62,000 nucleotides of DNA from Neocallimastix lanati (nom. inval.). Its lineage: Eukaryota > Neocallimastigomycota > Neocallimastigomycetes > Neocallimastigales > Neocallimastigaceae. The notes beneath the pieces are model-generated. The model worked only from the letters and a program-made list of their open reading frames with translations. It had not been told where the DNA came from and did no database searches. The DNA lies in assembly GCA_016946835.1 (NCBI GenBank), contig JACVTC010000121.1:30001-92000 (forward strand). Reading direction: 5' to 3'. A program made the translations under genes and the position numbers. Positions 42,280 through 53,294 of the stretch are shown here, one piece after another (within the stretch, counting starts at the first letter, position 1; each line of letters starts with the position of its first letter).

Positions 42280-42790
42280 ACTTTATCTTCTTGGAGTTGT
42301 AATAGTACATCACCAATACCTAAATTACTTTCTTTCGTTCGAATGATATAAAAGGTTTATCATATCATGGATAATACAGAACTGGGACATTACACAGATC
42401 ATCTTTAAATTGGTAAAGCTATCTGTTTGCTCATTAGTCCAGTCAAAAGAAGCTCGTTTTTTCCAAAGTTTCCTTAGTGAGGCAGAAATTAATTCAGAGT
42501 TTTCAGTAAAATTCCTATAATATCCTACCATTCCTAAAAAGGAACGTAGTTCTAAAATATTTTGTAGGATTATATATTTTTTTAATTGTCGTAACGAAGT
42601 CTAAAGTTAGTAAAAGAGTTGCTATAGTCTAGTGGTAATACACCGTTTGTTATAATTTTATTTAATAATCTATAGTCTGTACAGAGTCTCCATTTACCAT
42701 TTTTCTTAGGCACTAAAACTATAGGGGAAGAGGTAAATGAGACGGGGCAACTAACCCTTTATCTATTAATTTTCTTAATTCTTCTTTTAA
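42280..42790 (-). pseudogene. gypsy reverse transcriptase, internally deleted
   Basis: On the minus strand SPIVLVPKKNGKWRLCTDYR marks the N-terminal RT palm and fingers; shortly after, a frame ends. The sequence then resumes as FLGMVGYYRNFTENSELISA and KKRASFDWTNEQTDSF, the RT thumb/RNase H connection. About 150 residues normally between these, including the YxDD catalytic box, are absent. RNase H proper is not recognised. Confidence 0.75.
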
Positions 42791-43308
42791 AGCGGATAAT
42801 TGTACCTGGGAAATTCAGTAAGCCTTTTATTTTATTGGCCTACTACCATCTATTAATTCAATACGATGAAATAGCAATTTTGAAGGTTCTAGATCATCAT
42901 TGGAAATCGCTATAAAATCTGAATAGGTAGTAAAATAGATTTAAATTCATTTTTAAAAATTTCATTTTAGATATCCATATTATTGATTAATTCTTCCAAG
43001 ATTTCATTTTTATCACCATTCTTATTTTTATCAATGCTAAATAAATCATTCATACTACTATTGTTCTCTAAGATAAAACAAAACATAACCTGATTATAAA
43101 TTTCATGTATATCTTCCAAAGGATTCAAAGTTAACACATTAAAAGTAAATTCACCATTGGTATTATTAATATTAATTCTTTTACGTATAAATATTTACTA
43201 TCATCATCTACTAATAATTTATAAAAAGCTTGTGCTTTAAATTAATTATTACATTAAATATTGAATTATCATTGTCAAAAAATTCTGAATGTAGCATTAA
43301 TTTTTAAT

Positions 43309-44022
43309 TTACCCATTTGAACTTCTTAATTTACTCATTTCATATACACGTACTTTAGCATTAGAAAATACTTGATGTACTCTACCATTTGTAGAACCAA
43401 CTATAGTATAATTTTTAATATTTTTATTTAAAAAGTTTTTAGTTACTAAATTTGCGTTACTACCACTATCAATTAATATAGCAGCAAAATGACCATTAAC
43501 TTTATCATTAACAATAGCTATATCGAGCTCTTGAACTTCCCTTGTGGTATAACAATGAGTAGGATTATTAACAATTTCAAAATCTTCAATATTATGATAT
43601 TCTGTGGGGCCAACAACCATATCGTTTTTAGTTATGACCTTTATAAAACTTTTATCAATATTTGAACATAATGCATTACTCATACTTATTAATTGATCCA
43701 AAGTAATGTTTACTGGTGTTTTCTTCAATTCTTCAATTATATCATATAATTCAACTCTATCCATTAATTTAATTATTAATCTCACTCTAGTTTTCCTTTC
43801 TTCAGAAATAGTTTTATTTATTGATTTTCCATTATCATTTTTTGGACCTAAATCGTTGATATCATTTATTTTTGACGTGTTTAATTTATTTTGTTCGGCA
43901 TTGTTTATATTATCATTAATACTATTACCAATATTTATTATTAATATTATCATTGTCCTTATTACTGTCCTTATTATCTTAATTGGTTTTCTTATTGTTA
44001 ATGTTGGTAAAATTATTAACAT
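43309..44022 (-). pseudogene. gypsy protease (retropepsin-like) and linker
   Basis: An open frame of 237 codons. Near its C-terminal third FAAILIDSGSNANLVTKNFL contains the D-S-G active-site triad of aspartic retropepsins, followed by a typical beta-strand pattern. The upstream half is Asn/Ile-rich. The frame is intact over this stretch but cut off from RT downstream by stops. Confidence 0.75.
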
Positions 44023-44800
44023 TATTTTCTTTAATTAAATTGTTATTTTTGTTGTCATTAATTATTATATTATTTCCAATATTATTATTAATATCTTTAT
44101 TCCCAATTAAGTTATCATTTCTATTTCTATTCTCTGAGTTATGTCTAGAGTGAGATTTTAAAATCTTTTTATTTCTTAAATTAAAAAAATCATTACTATA
44201 ATATATGTCACTAAGATTATTACTATTATTATCAATATCCATTATATTATTATCATTATTGTTGATATTAATTTTTGTATTATTTAAATGGCAACTGTTT
44301 CTTTTTGCTTTAGGTAGTATTGACTAATATTTTTCATCTCTACTACGTCTAGCAGCAGCAATAATAGCATCATAATTGCAATTCCATGTTGCTGTGGTGA
44401 TAATTGGGAAATTAGCAATTTGATTATAGGTCTGTGATTCAGTTTTTATGTGAATTAATATGTTTGACAAAACTAGGATTTTGTTTCAACTTTGCTAATT
44501 TTACACAATCTTTTATCAAATAGCCTCCGTTCCCAATTGATCGCATAAATCGATGTATCTTGTATTGAAATAATAAACTGTTACATTTGGTTCGATGATT
44601 ACTAGCTTTATTTGCCTTATATTATTATGTTTTTGATTTTCTCTCCAATACTTCCTTTTTACAAAATCAACATATTCATCTAATGTAAAAGCTCTATTTA
44701 GCAGAAGAAATAATATTGCTAAATTTATTACTATACGTAGTAACACCTTCTCTTTGAAACTAATCATTAATTCTAAATCTCCAAATCTCGGCATCTACGA
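43979..44800 (-). pseudogene. gypsy gag remnant with Asn-rich linker
   Basis: The 44794-44516 frame contains FTLDEYVDFVKRKYWRENQK and TVYYFNTRYIDLCDQLG, consistent with the capsid part of a Ty3-type Gag. Downstream fragments (AAARRSRDEKY) and an Asn/Asp-rich frame at 44242-43979 connect to protease. No CCHC zinc knuckle was seen. Stops and frame changes interrupt the region. Confidence 0.6.
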
Positions 44801-45359
44801 GATCCACTAATTCTTGGGAGAGTTTTGGTATCAACATCTGAACCACTAAATCCATTACTATCACTACCATTGTTATTATTTATAATAATGTTTATCTATT
44901 AAATTTTTGTTTTCTATATATTAATATATATATATATATATTTATTTTATTTTATCTATTTTATTTTATTTTTATTTATATTTTTATTTATATATATTTT
45001 TTTTTATAAATAATATTACTATCATAACTAACTATTATTAATAAATATTATTTAAAATTTTTTTTAAATACATACACACACAACAGTTATTATAATTATT
45101 ATAACTTATATTATTAAATTATTTTTAATTATTTTAATAAAATAAAAGACTTATTTGTTTTTATTCTGGTTCGAATTCCCTGTTGTCTTTAAGTATTTAA
45201 ATAAATTTATTTTTACTCGTTATTATTAATATTATAATAATTACAATATAATTATATAATACCAATAAAAATATAATTTTAATATTTTAAAATGTTTTAT
45301 TAATGCTCATTTATAATTTTCAAAACAAAATTCCTAAAATAACATAACTATTAGGGCAC

Positions 45360-45377
45360 ATCCCGATATCTCCACCA
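45360..45377 (-). other. Primer-binding site of the gypsy element
   Basis: On the plus strand ATCCCGATATCTCCACCA reads like the last 18 bases of a mature tRNA including CCA. The minus strand thus begins TGGTGGAGATATCGGGAT, four bases inside the LTR end. The corresponding tRNA would have acceptor strand GGAGATA. Which tRNA it is cannot be told from this window. Confidence 0.7.
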
Positions 45378-45381
45378 ATTT

Positions 45382-46015
45382 TGATTAAGCGGGACTTTTT
45401 TATGTGTTATTATTTTTACTTATTAACCAAGTTAATCTCGTAATAATTACGAGAAGGATCGTTATTATTGGGTTTATTTCATATATGAATTATATTTTAA
45501 TATAAATTAAATATAAAATAATAATATATAAATAATATAATAAATAATATCAACTATATATATTTAATTATAATATATTTTAATTAATTATAACTATTTT
45601 ATTATATTATAATATATAGAAAAATTATATATTTTAATATAAACTTTAAGATAAATAAGAGAATTATATATTATATTAAGAAGAAATTATTTAATATATT
45701 AAATATCATAGTTAAAAATATAATAATATATATGTGAATATTAGTTAATATAACTATTTTATTATATTATAATATATAGAAAAATTATGTATTTTAATAT
45801 AAACTTTAAGATAAATAAGAGAATTATATATTATATTAAGAAGAAATTATTTAATATATTAAATATCATAGTTAATAATATAATAATATATATATGTGAA
45901 TATTAGTTAATATAAAAATAAAAGTTATTTCAAAAATTATTATTGACAAAAAGATATAAATTTAATAATTATTATTAGATATATGAATATGATGAATATG
46001 TTGCTTCACATATTT
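45382..46015 (-). repeat. 5' LTR of the gypsy element (right side)
   Basis: Begins on the plus strand with TGATTAAGCGGGAC next to the primer-binding site and aligns in blocks with the left LTR. It is longer than the left copy because of an internal 160-bp tandem duplication (45591-45912). The outer end is approximate. Confidence 0.65.
45591..45912. repeat. 160-bp tandem duplication inside the right LTR
   Basis: Units 45591-45750 and 45751-45912 both start TAACTATTTTATTATATTAT and end in a TGTGAATATTAGTTAATAT motif, nearly identical, with two or three substitutions and a 2-base AT difference. The left LTR has only one copy, so the duplication arose after insertion or in a different lineage. 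Confidence 0.85.
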
Positions 46016-46033
46016 GTTTTATATCAATTTTTA

Positions 46034-46062
46034 TTACACATGACTTAATTTTATTTATCTAA
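46034..46062. repeat. 29-bp direct repeat flanking the gypsy element, right copy
   Basis: Exact copy of 40866-40894 in direct orientation. Confidence 0.8.
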
Positions 46063-47906
46063 TTAAATATTTATTCATTTAAATTTGGCTATAATTATTT
46101 ATAAAAACAATTAATTATTTATCTATTATTTATTTATTTACTTATTTATTAAAAAATTTTTTATAAATTGATGTTTAGCTTTTAATTTAGAATTCTGGAT
46201 AGTATATATTAATATGTATATTATTTTATTATTAACATTATATAAAAATTTAAAATATATATATATGAATAGTCATATATTTTTATTAATAATAAATTTA
46301 ATATATTTTTAAAAATTTGATGAATTTTAAAATATAAAATCTATACTCTAATATAATGTAATAAATTGAATATAAATTATTAAAGTTTCAATATTAATAA
46401 TTTTAATACCACATATCATCAGCTATATATTGAAATATAACTGATATATAATTTAATATTTAATTAATCATATTCAATAAATATAGAAGTATATAGAAAT
46501 ATATTCAAATTAATTTAATTTTTAAATAAATAAATTTACACATAAATTAATAATAAGTGGTTTAATTAATTTCGATTTTTGATATAAAATTTTTAGTTCC
46601 ATTATATTATTCAATAAAGTTATTGTATATTATATGAAATAATATTATTTAACAAATATATATTAATATATAGAAAAAATTTAATACTATACAATATTAT
46701 AATATATATGGGATTATATTTTTAATTTTTTAAACTTTAATTTTCTTTTAAATAAAAACTTAAAACAATATAAATATATTAATATATTACTTTAATTATT
46801 TATTATATAATATTTTATTATTTTTATATAAATTGAATATAATTTATTATATTTATTTTAAATATTTATTATGTCAGTCTTAAATTTATATACTATGTCT
46901 TTTTTTATTAAAATTTTGTTCATATTTATTTATTTTTAATAAATAGTAAAAATTAGAAATTTGATGAATTATTTTTTTTATAAACTTTATTACTTCTTTA
47001 TAATTAATTTATTTATTTATATTAAAATTATTTTTTTAAAAAAAAAAAATATTTAAAATTTCCTACCGAATTTACAGTTTAAAATTTTTTTTTCTTTCTC
47101 TTCTATTAAGAAAAAAAGTTTCATAACTATTTGTAAATAGAGAATAAAACTAACTATATTTTTTGCGGACACTTCATAATGATTTGTAATACTAAATTAA
47201 ATATTCTTTTATAATAGAATCTAAATAAAAAGACAAAACTGTGTAATAAAGTAATATTGTTTACTCCTGAAATTTAAATTTATTTATTTTTTTGTTTTCA
47301 TTTAAACAAAACAAAAAAAACTAACCAAACAAATTAACAAAAATTTATGATATTGAAATATTCAAAAATATATGTGTTTTATTTTTATTTATTTATTTGC
47401 TATTATATAATTATATGGAGTATTGAGGTTTAAATATTTATGTTGATGATATATATATAAATTCATAAATTATTTTTTTTATTGAAGGTTAAATAATTTA
47501 TTGCATTATTATTGTTATTGTTATTATCTCTTAAGTTTCATTTAATAATAGAAAAAATGGGGAATAATCACATTTTTTTTTTTTTTTTGATGTTCAATTA
47601 ATGTTAATAAACTTTATATTATTTATAAATAAATTGTGTAGGTTAATATAAATATTCCATAATTCATCTAATTAAAAAAATAACCATTTAACTTTAAAAT
47701 TTAAAATATCAGTTTTAAATATTACAAAAATATATATATGTGTTAATAAATACCAAGAAAAGTGAAATATATATAAATATAAAAACAATTAAAATAGAAA
47801 CAGTAAGAATAATAAATCAACATTAAATATCAAAAATCAAAAATATTATTATACTATAAAGTAATTTGAAAATCAATAATAACAATAACAATAACAATAA
47901 GGCAAA
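46063..47906. other. A+T-rich intergenic and promoter DNA of the kinase gene
   Basis: Gene-free. Just before the kinase start codon the leader has AACAATAACA-type repeats (47875-47900), a common A/C-rich 5' leader style. No other motif recognised. Confidence 0.65.
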
Positions 47907-49250
47907 ATGCCAAACTCAATAAGTAATTTAGAAGTCAAAATTAATTGTAATAATTTAAATAAGAAATTAAATCTTCAAAATGAATTCAAAAATTTCGAGC
48001 ATACAGTGGAAACTCAAAAATTTTTATATTCAATTAAAGGACATTCTAGTTCTCGAATTCCAACAGTAGAGGAATATTTTAAATCACCTGTCACCATGAC
48101 TCTTAAAAATACCATAAAAAAAATGACAGAAAAAAATGTAATATTTGATAAACTTCCAACAAAAGTTAATACTTCAAATAATAGAAACTGTATAAGTCCT
48201 ACAGAAAGTCCTTACCTTAATCCTAGCTCAATTTTAATAAAATATGGATACGATATGTAAATCTCAAATATATATAATATATACTCACTATGTTTTTTTT
48301 TTATTTTTTTATTTTATATATATATATATGTATTAATATTTTTTTCTATTACAAACAATATTTATTTTTCAATACATATTATATTATTTATTAAATGTTT
48401 CAATATTTATTTTTCTTTTTTTTTCTTTTTTTTTTTTTCTTTTTTATATATAAATTATAAACATATTTTATATATATATAATTTAATATAAAATTGATAA
48501 ATAATATTTTTATATTAGTATTAAAAAAATCGGTGAAGGTGCTTTTAGTAAAGTTTATAGCGCAACACATATACTTTCAAATAGAACCGTTGCTATAAAA
48601 TGTTTAGATAAGAAAAAAATTAAGCAAAATTTTGATTTAACTGAACGTGTTTTCAGAGAAATTACTTTATTAAAAAGTATTAACCATAATAACATTTGTC
48701 AGCTTTTACAATTAATTGATTCACCTCATTATATTCATATGGTATTAGAATATGAAAGTGGAGGTGAATTATATGATGAAATTGTTAAGAAATCAAGATT
48801 ACCTCTAGAAGTAAGTTTATTTTTATTAATTCCGTCATATTATATTATATTGTATTCTAATTATTCCTTTTTTTTTTTTTTTAAAAAAAAAAAATATATA
48901 TATATATTTTAACTAATGTTATAAATTTATAAAAATAATAATTACAATTATCATTTATTATTCATAAATAATAAAAAGGAATGTCAAATATATTTTAAAC
49001 AATTAGTTTCAGCAATAGATTATTGTCATAATTTAGGAATTGTATGTTTTATAATATTTATTAATAAAATTAATTTTAATTTGATAAAAATTAAAAAAAA
49101 AAATAACAAAAAAGTTTTACAATAAAAAGTAAATATAAAATTTAACAAATTATAAAAATAATTAATTCCTTTAGGTTCATAGAGATTTAAAACCAGAAAA
49201 TATTCTTTTAGATAAGCATAAAAAAAATGTTAAGGTAAAATAAAAATAAT

Positions 49251-49283
<33 letters not shown>

Positions 49284-50889
49284 AAGATATAAAATGTATA
49301 AAAAAATTTTTTTTAACTGTATTCTATTTTATTATGTATTTTTTTTATATATTTATTATTATATATATTAATATATATTAATATATATTAAATGGAAATG
49401 AAAATTTTTTATTAAAAATAACTTTTTTTATAATTTTTTTTTATCAAATTACTTATTTAATGATAAACAATAAATAAAATTCTACAAAAAGATTATAGAT
49501 TTTGGATTTTCAAATTTAATAAAAAATAATTCATATAAATTACGTACTTTTTGTGGATCTATTGCTTATGCTGCACCTGGTATTTTTTTATTAAATTTTT
49601 TATTAATAAATATATTAATATATAAAAGTATATTTATTAATTATTATATTAAACGTATTAAAGAGGTTTTATCTTCAAGAAATTATGATGGTAAAAAAGC
49701 TGATATTTGGAGTCTTGGTATTATTTTATATGTTATGCTTGTTGGTCAAGTACCATTTAAGGGCAGATATGTTAAGGTGCTATATGAATCAATTGTAAAT
49801 AAAGAATACGAAATTCCAGATTATGTTCCTGAAGGTGATTAATTTAAAAAAAATTAGTATTTAAATATTATTAAAATTAATTTTTATAATTTATATAAAT
49901 TTATATGTTTATATATATATATATATTAAATATTATATATTTAATTCTATTACATCTTGTATATATTTAAATATTTAAATAATCCTATTTAATGAAAATT
50001 CATAATAAATTTTAATAACAAAACGGTTATTATTTTATAAAAAATTATATTTAAAAATATATATATTTGTAAATAAAGATGCAAGAGATTTAATTGAAAA
50101 AATGCTTATAATAGAACCAGAAAAAAGAATTAATATGGATGAAATATTAATACATCCGTGGATAACTAATCCAGTTGTTACAAGAAGAACAAGTTCTGAT
50201 ATGGATTTAAGGAATATCAATTACATGAATTTAGCCAATGAAAATGAAATTATAGATAAAATCATTGAAATTTGTAAAAATAATAATATTAGTGAAAATA
50301 AAATAAAGTTGCATGATCAAAATGATTTTGACATGGAACAACATGATTTTAACTCTAAGGAATTTAGAGAAAGTATTATAAATAGTATAAGTATAGATGA
50401 ACCCTCATCTATTAAAGCGTTGTATTTCTTGTTGAAAGAAGAAAAAATAGAATTATTGGAAAAACAAATGTCTAAATCCTCGAAAATGGATTCATTAGAA
50501 GTTACAAAAGAAAATAATGATACCATCAATGAAACAATATGCAAAAAAAATAAAAATAATAAAGAAGTTTACAAAAAAGAACAGTCTAATATAAGTGTTA
50601 CTACTGGTGTCATCAATTCGTGTATCGGAAATATCACTGATAATCAAAATACAGAATTTTTACCAAGAACTTCTATTGATGATCAAAATACAACCTTGTT
50701 ATTTAATTCTAAATATGGTAATATATAAGATAATTCTTATAATAATAAATAATAATAATAAATAATAATAATAATAATAATAATAGTAATAATAATAATA
50801 ATAATAATAAATAATAATAATAAATAATAATAATAATAATAATAAATAATAATAATAAATAATAATAATAATAATAAATAATAATAATA

Positions 50890-50922
<33 letters not shown>

Positions 50923-51981
50923 TTCATAAACCCTTATCATCTTTATGACAACGAATTTAATATGAATTCAGAGAAAATGTCCATTGGAGTAAGTACAGTT
51001 AAAAATGGTTATAATGCAAGTAATAATAGTAATATTAAATCCAGTGATACCCCAATTTTTAATCATTATGACTTGTCTCCACCTGTTGAAGAGTTTAATA
51101 CTTCTATTTTTATCCCACCTTATCAAAATAACACTAAGTTTGTCAATGAAAGTCCTATAAATATCAGCCCTTATAAGGATGGAATCAATAAAAATGAAAC
51201 TCGTTTTGAAAAAATTCATAAAGTTAAAATTAATAGTCAATATAATATTTCTGCTCCTGTTAAACATAATCGTTACCAAACCTATTTGGCAAGTTTTCAA
51301 TATGGTATTAAAAATCTAAATGGTGATAAAGAAGAAAATTCAGTACTTGAAGTTAAAGCTAATAATTTATTCCCACCACAACTTTCCGAAATTTCGTGCT
51401 CATCTTTTAATGAATTTGCAACCGCAGTATGTAAGTATTTGGAAAGTCATCACATTAAGTATACTGAATCAGTCAACTATGAAGGAGATAAATCGGATGT
51501 CTATCACTCTCATTCATCATTAGATTATAATAATCATTCTATTGGAAAGAAGGAAATTGATGAAGATCCAATGAAAATAGATCTTGATCAAGACAAAACA
51601 ATTCGAACGTTAATAATAGATTGCTATCTAAAACTAGAACAAAAAGAAGATGATAATAATTCAAATGATAGCCCTAGTAATGATATATTCTTCCCACATT
51701 TATTACTGGAAAACAATTCAGTAACGAAGAAAATAGATTATTTAATCGAAGGATTTTCAAAAAATAATAGTCTCGCTGATTGTATTCATTTCCAAATGAC
51801 AGTTGAAAATATATCTGTTGATGATGAAATGAATAATACGATATCAATGAATGATAATATTTCTAAAAATACACCAAAAATATTATATGTAAGAACTGTG
51901 TTAGATTCAACAGGTGTAAGACTAAAGGAAGAAAAAATATTTAATGATTTGATTCAAGGTTTAATAATATCCTTAAAATAA
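47907..51981 (+). CDS. AMPK/SNF1-related (CAMKL) serine/threonine protein kinase
   Basis: Eight exons: 47907-48256, 48519-48810, 48979-49041, 49175-49234, 49492-49579, 49664-49834, 50079-50717, 50972-51981, giving 890 residues with matching phases. The kinase domain runs from about 114 to 370: GEGAFSKVY (122-130), Lys144 in VAIK, HRDLKPEN (237-244) with Asp239, DFG (258-260), activation loop LRTFCGS with Thr274 in the position phosphorylated in AMPK relatives, AAPE (282-285), and DIWSLGIILYVMLVGQVPF. All catalytic residues are present, so it should be active. A 113-residue Asn/Lys-rich N-terminus and a long Ser/Asn-rich C-terminal region follow the usual plan. The last about 160 residues (SSFNEFATAVCKYLESHHIK, IHFQMTVENI, ILYVRTVLDSTG) may be a KA1-like domain, which is inferred. 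The seventh intron contains (AAT)n. Four 3' splice sites are AAG. Confidence 0.88.
50745..50922. repeat. Interrupted (AAT)n tract inside kinase intron 7
   Basis: About 180 bases of AAT triplets broken by extra A residues, so every frame meets TAA. It lies between donor GGTAATA (50718) and acceptor AATTCAG (50971). Poly-Ile/Tyr/Leu open frames on the opposite strand are artefacts of this repeat. Confidence 0.85.
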
Positions 51982-52239
51982 TTAATATCAAAAAAAAAAA
52001 AAAAAAAAATATTATCTTTTAAATATATATAATGTACAATATTATCGAATATCTATAAGTTTATATATATATATATAGTATTAATTTTCTTCATATCTTT
52101 ATCATATATTATCAATTATTATATATAATATAACTATTAATATTTTAGTTTATTAACTAGTATCATAACTATTATCATATCTATTAATATTTTCCTTTAT
52201 TATTATTAAAAAATAATTTTAATTTTTATAAAAGTGTAA

Positions 52240-52270
<31 letters not shown>

Positions 52271-52314
52271 TTTTTTTAATAATTTGTTTTTAATATATAT
52301 ATATATTTTTTATT

Positions 52315-52351
<37 letters not shown>

Positions 52352-53294
52352 ATTTTTTATTTTTTATTTTTTATTTTTTATTTTTTATTTTTTATTTTTT
52401 ATTTTTTATTTTTTATTTTTTATTTTTTATTTTTTATTTTTTATTTTTTATTTTTTATTTTTTATTTTTTATTTTTTATTTTTTATTTTTTTTTTTTTAT
52501 TTTTTATTTTTTATTTTTTATTTTTTATTTCTTATTTTTTATTTTTTATTTTTTATTTTTTATTTTTTATTTTTTATTTTTTATTTTTTATTTTTTATTT
52601 TTTATTTTTTATTTTTTATTTTTTATTTTTTATTATTTATTTTTTATTATTTATTTATTTATTTATTTATTTACTAATATATTTTTGTAAAATTATTATA
52701 ATTTAATTTCATATTTATAAAGTTTATTTGTAAATATTAATGAATGATTGAATATAAATAATTAAGAAAAAAAATTATATATATATATATCAAACAAATT
52801 AATATATTTTAAATAAATATATAAAATAAAGCAAAATTGTGTATTGTTATATTATTTTATGGAATTAAAATATTTTAATACTATTAATATCAACTTTTTT
52901 TTTTAAAAAAAAAATTAAATAATTAAATAATATGATAATATGATAATATGATAATAATAAAATAAAAAAGTAGTTTGAAAAAAAAAGTGTAAGAGAAATA
53001 AAATAAAATAAATAGTAGAATATGAATATAATAAAGTGCAAATTGAATAAAATAAAATTAATATTACAATATAAATATAACTGAAGTATTTATTGAAAAA
53101 AAATAAAATCGAATAACATAAAATAAAATAATTATAATGAAAATTCTTAAATATTATTAATGATATATGTCTTTGTCAAATTAAATAAAGTAAAAAAAAA
53201 AAATTATTTTTTTTTATTTACTTTATTAATCAATATAAGAGAATAGAAAAAAATTAATATATACAAAAATTTATATATATATTTATTGAATGTT
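51982..53294. other. A+T-rich intergenic DNA
   Basis: Contains a long heptamer array (separate entry), AT runs at 52247-52270, and A-rich tracts. No gene seen. Confidence 0.65.
52305..52650. repeat. (ATTTTTT)n heptamer array
   Basis: About 48 copies of a seven-base unit ATTTTTT with a few one-base variants. The array opens a repetitive phenylalanine/tyrosine/leucine frame that is not a gene. Confidence 0.9.

Larger units (their letters stand above)
40896..46015 (-). mobile_element. Decayed Ty3/gypsy LTR retrotransposon
   Basis: Read on the minus strand the order is 5' LTR (about 46015-45382), primer-binding site (45377-45360), gag, Asn-rich linker, protease, reverse transcriptase/RNase H fragments, integrase, 3' LTR. 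Protease before RT before integrase is the Ty3/gypsy order. The coding part carries many stops and frameshifts, and the central RT segment with the expected YxDD box is not present between the N-terminal RT motif (about 42730-42640) and GMVGYYRNF (about 42540). The element is therefore dead. Divergent LTRs indicate an old insertion. Confidence 0.85.

Noticed and set aside
43706-44038. Plus-strand hydrophobic open frame
   Set aside because: Opposite strand of the gypsy protease linker; Ile/Leu content is the complement of Asn/Asp codons.
45160-45190. tRNA T-arm (GGTTCGAATTCCC)
   Set aside because: The match is to a partly palindromic string; no A-box, acceptor or anticodon stem can be built around it.
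50709-50940. Minus-strand Ile/Tyr/Leu open frames
   Set aside because: Artefacts of the (AAT)n intron repeat.
50728-50962. Gene boundary between kinase and a separate downstream gene
   Set aside because: A GT donor at 50718 and a CAG acceptor at 50970-50971 join the two frames in phase; kept as one gene, with the alternative noted.
52305-52650. Telomeric repeat
   Set aside because: The unit lacks G, is internal between genes, and does not resemble any fungal telomere repeat.
52284-52706. 140-residue Phe/Tyr/Leu protein
   Set aside because: Encoded wholly by the ATTTTTT array.
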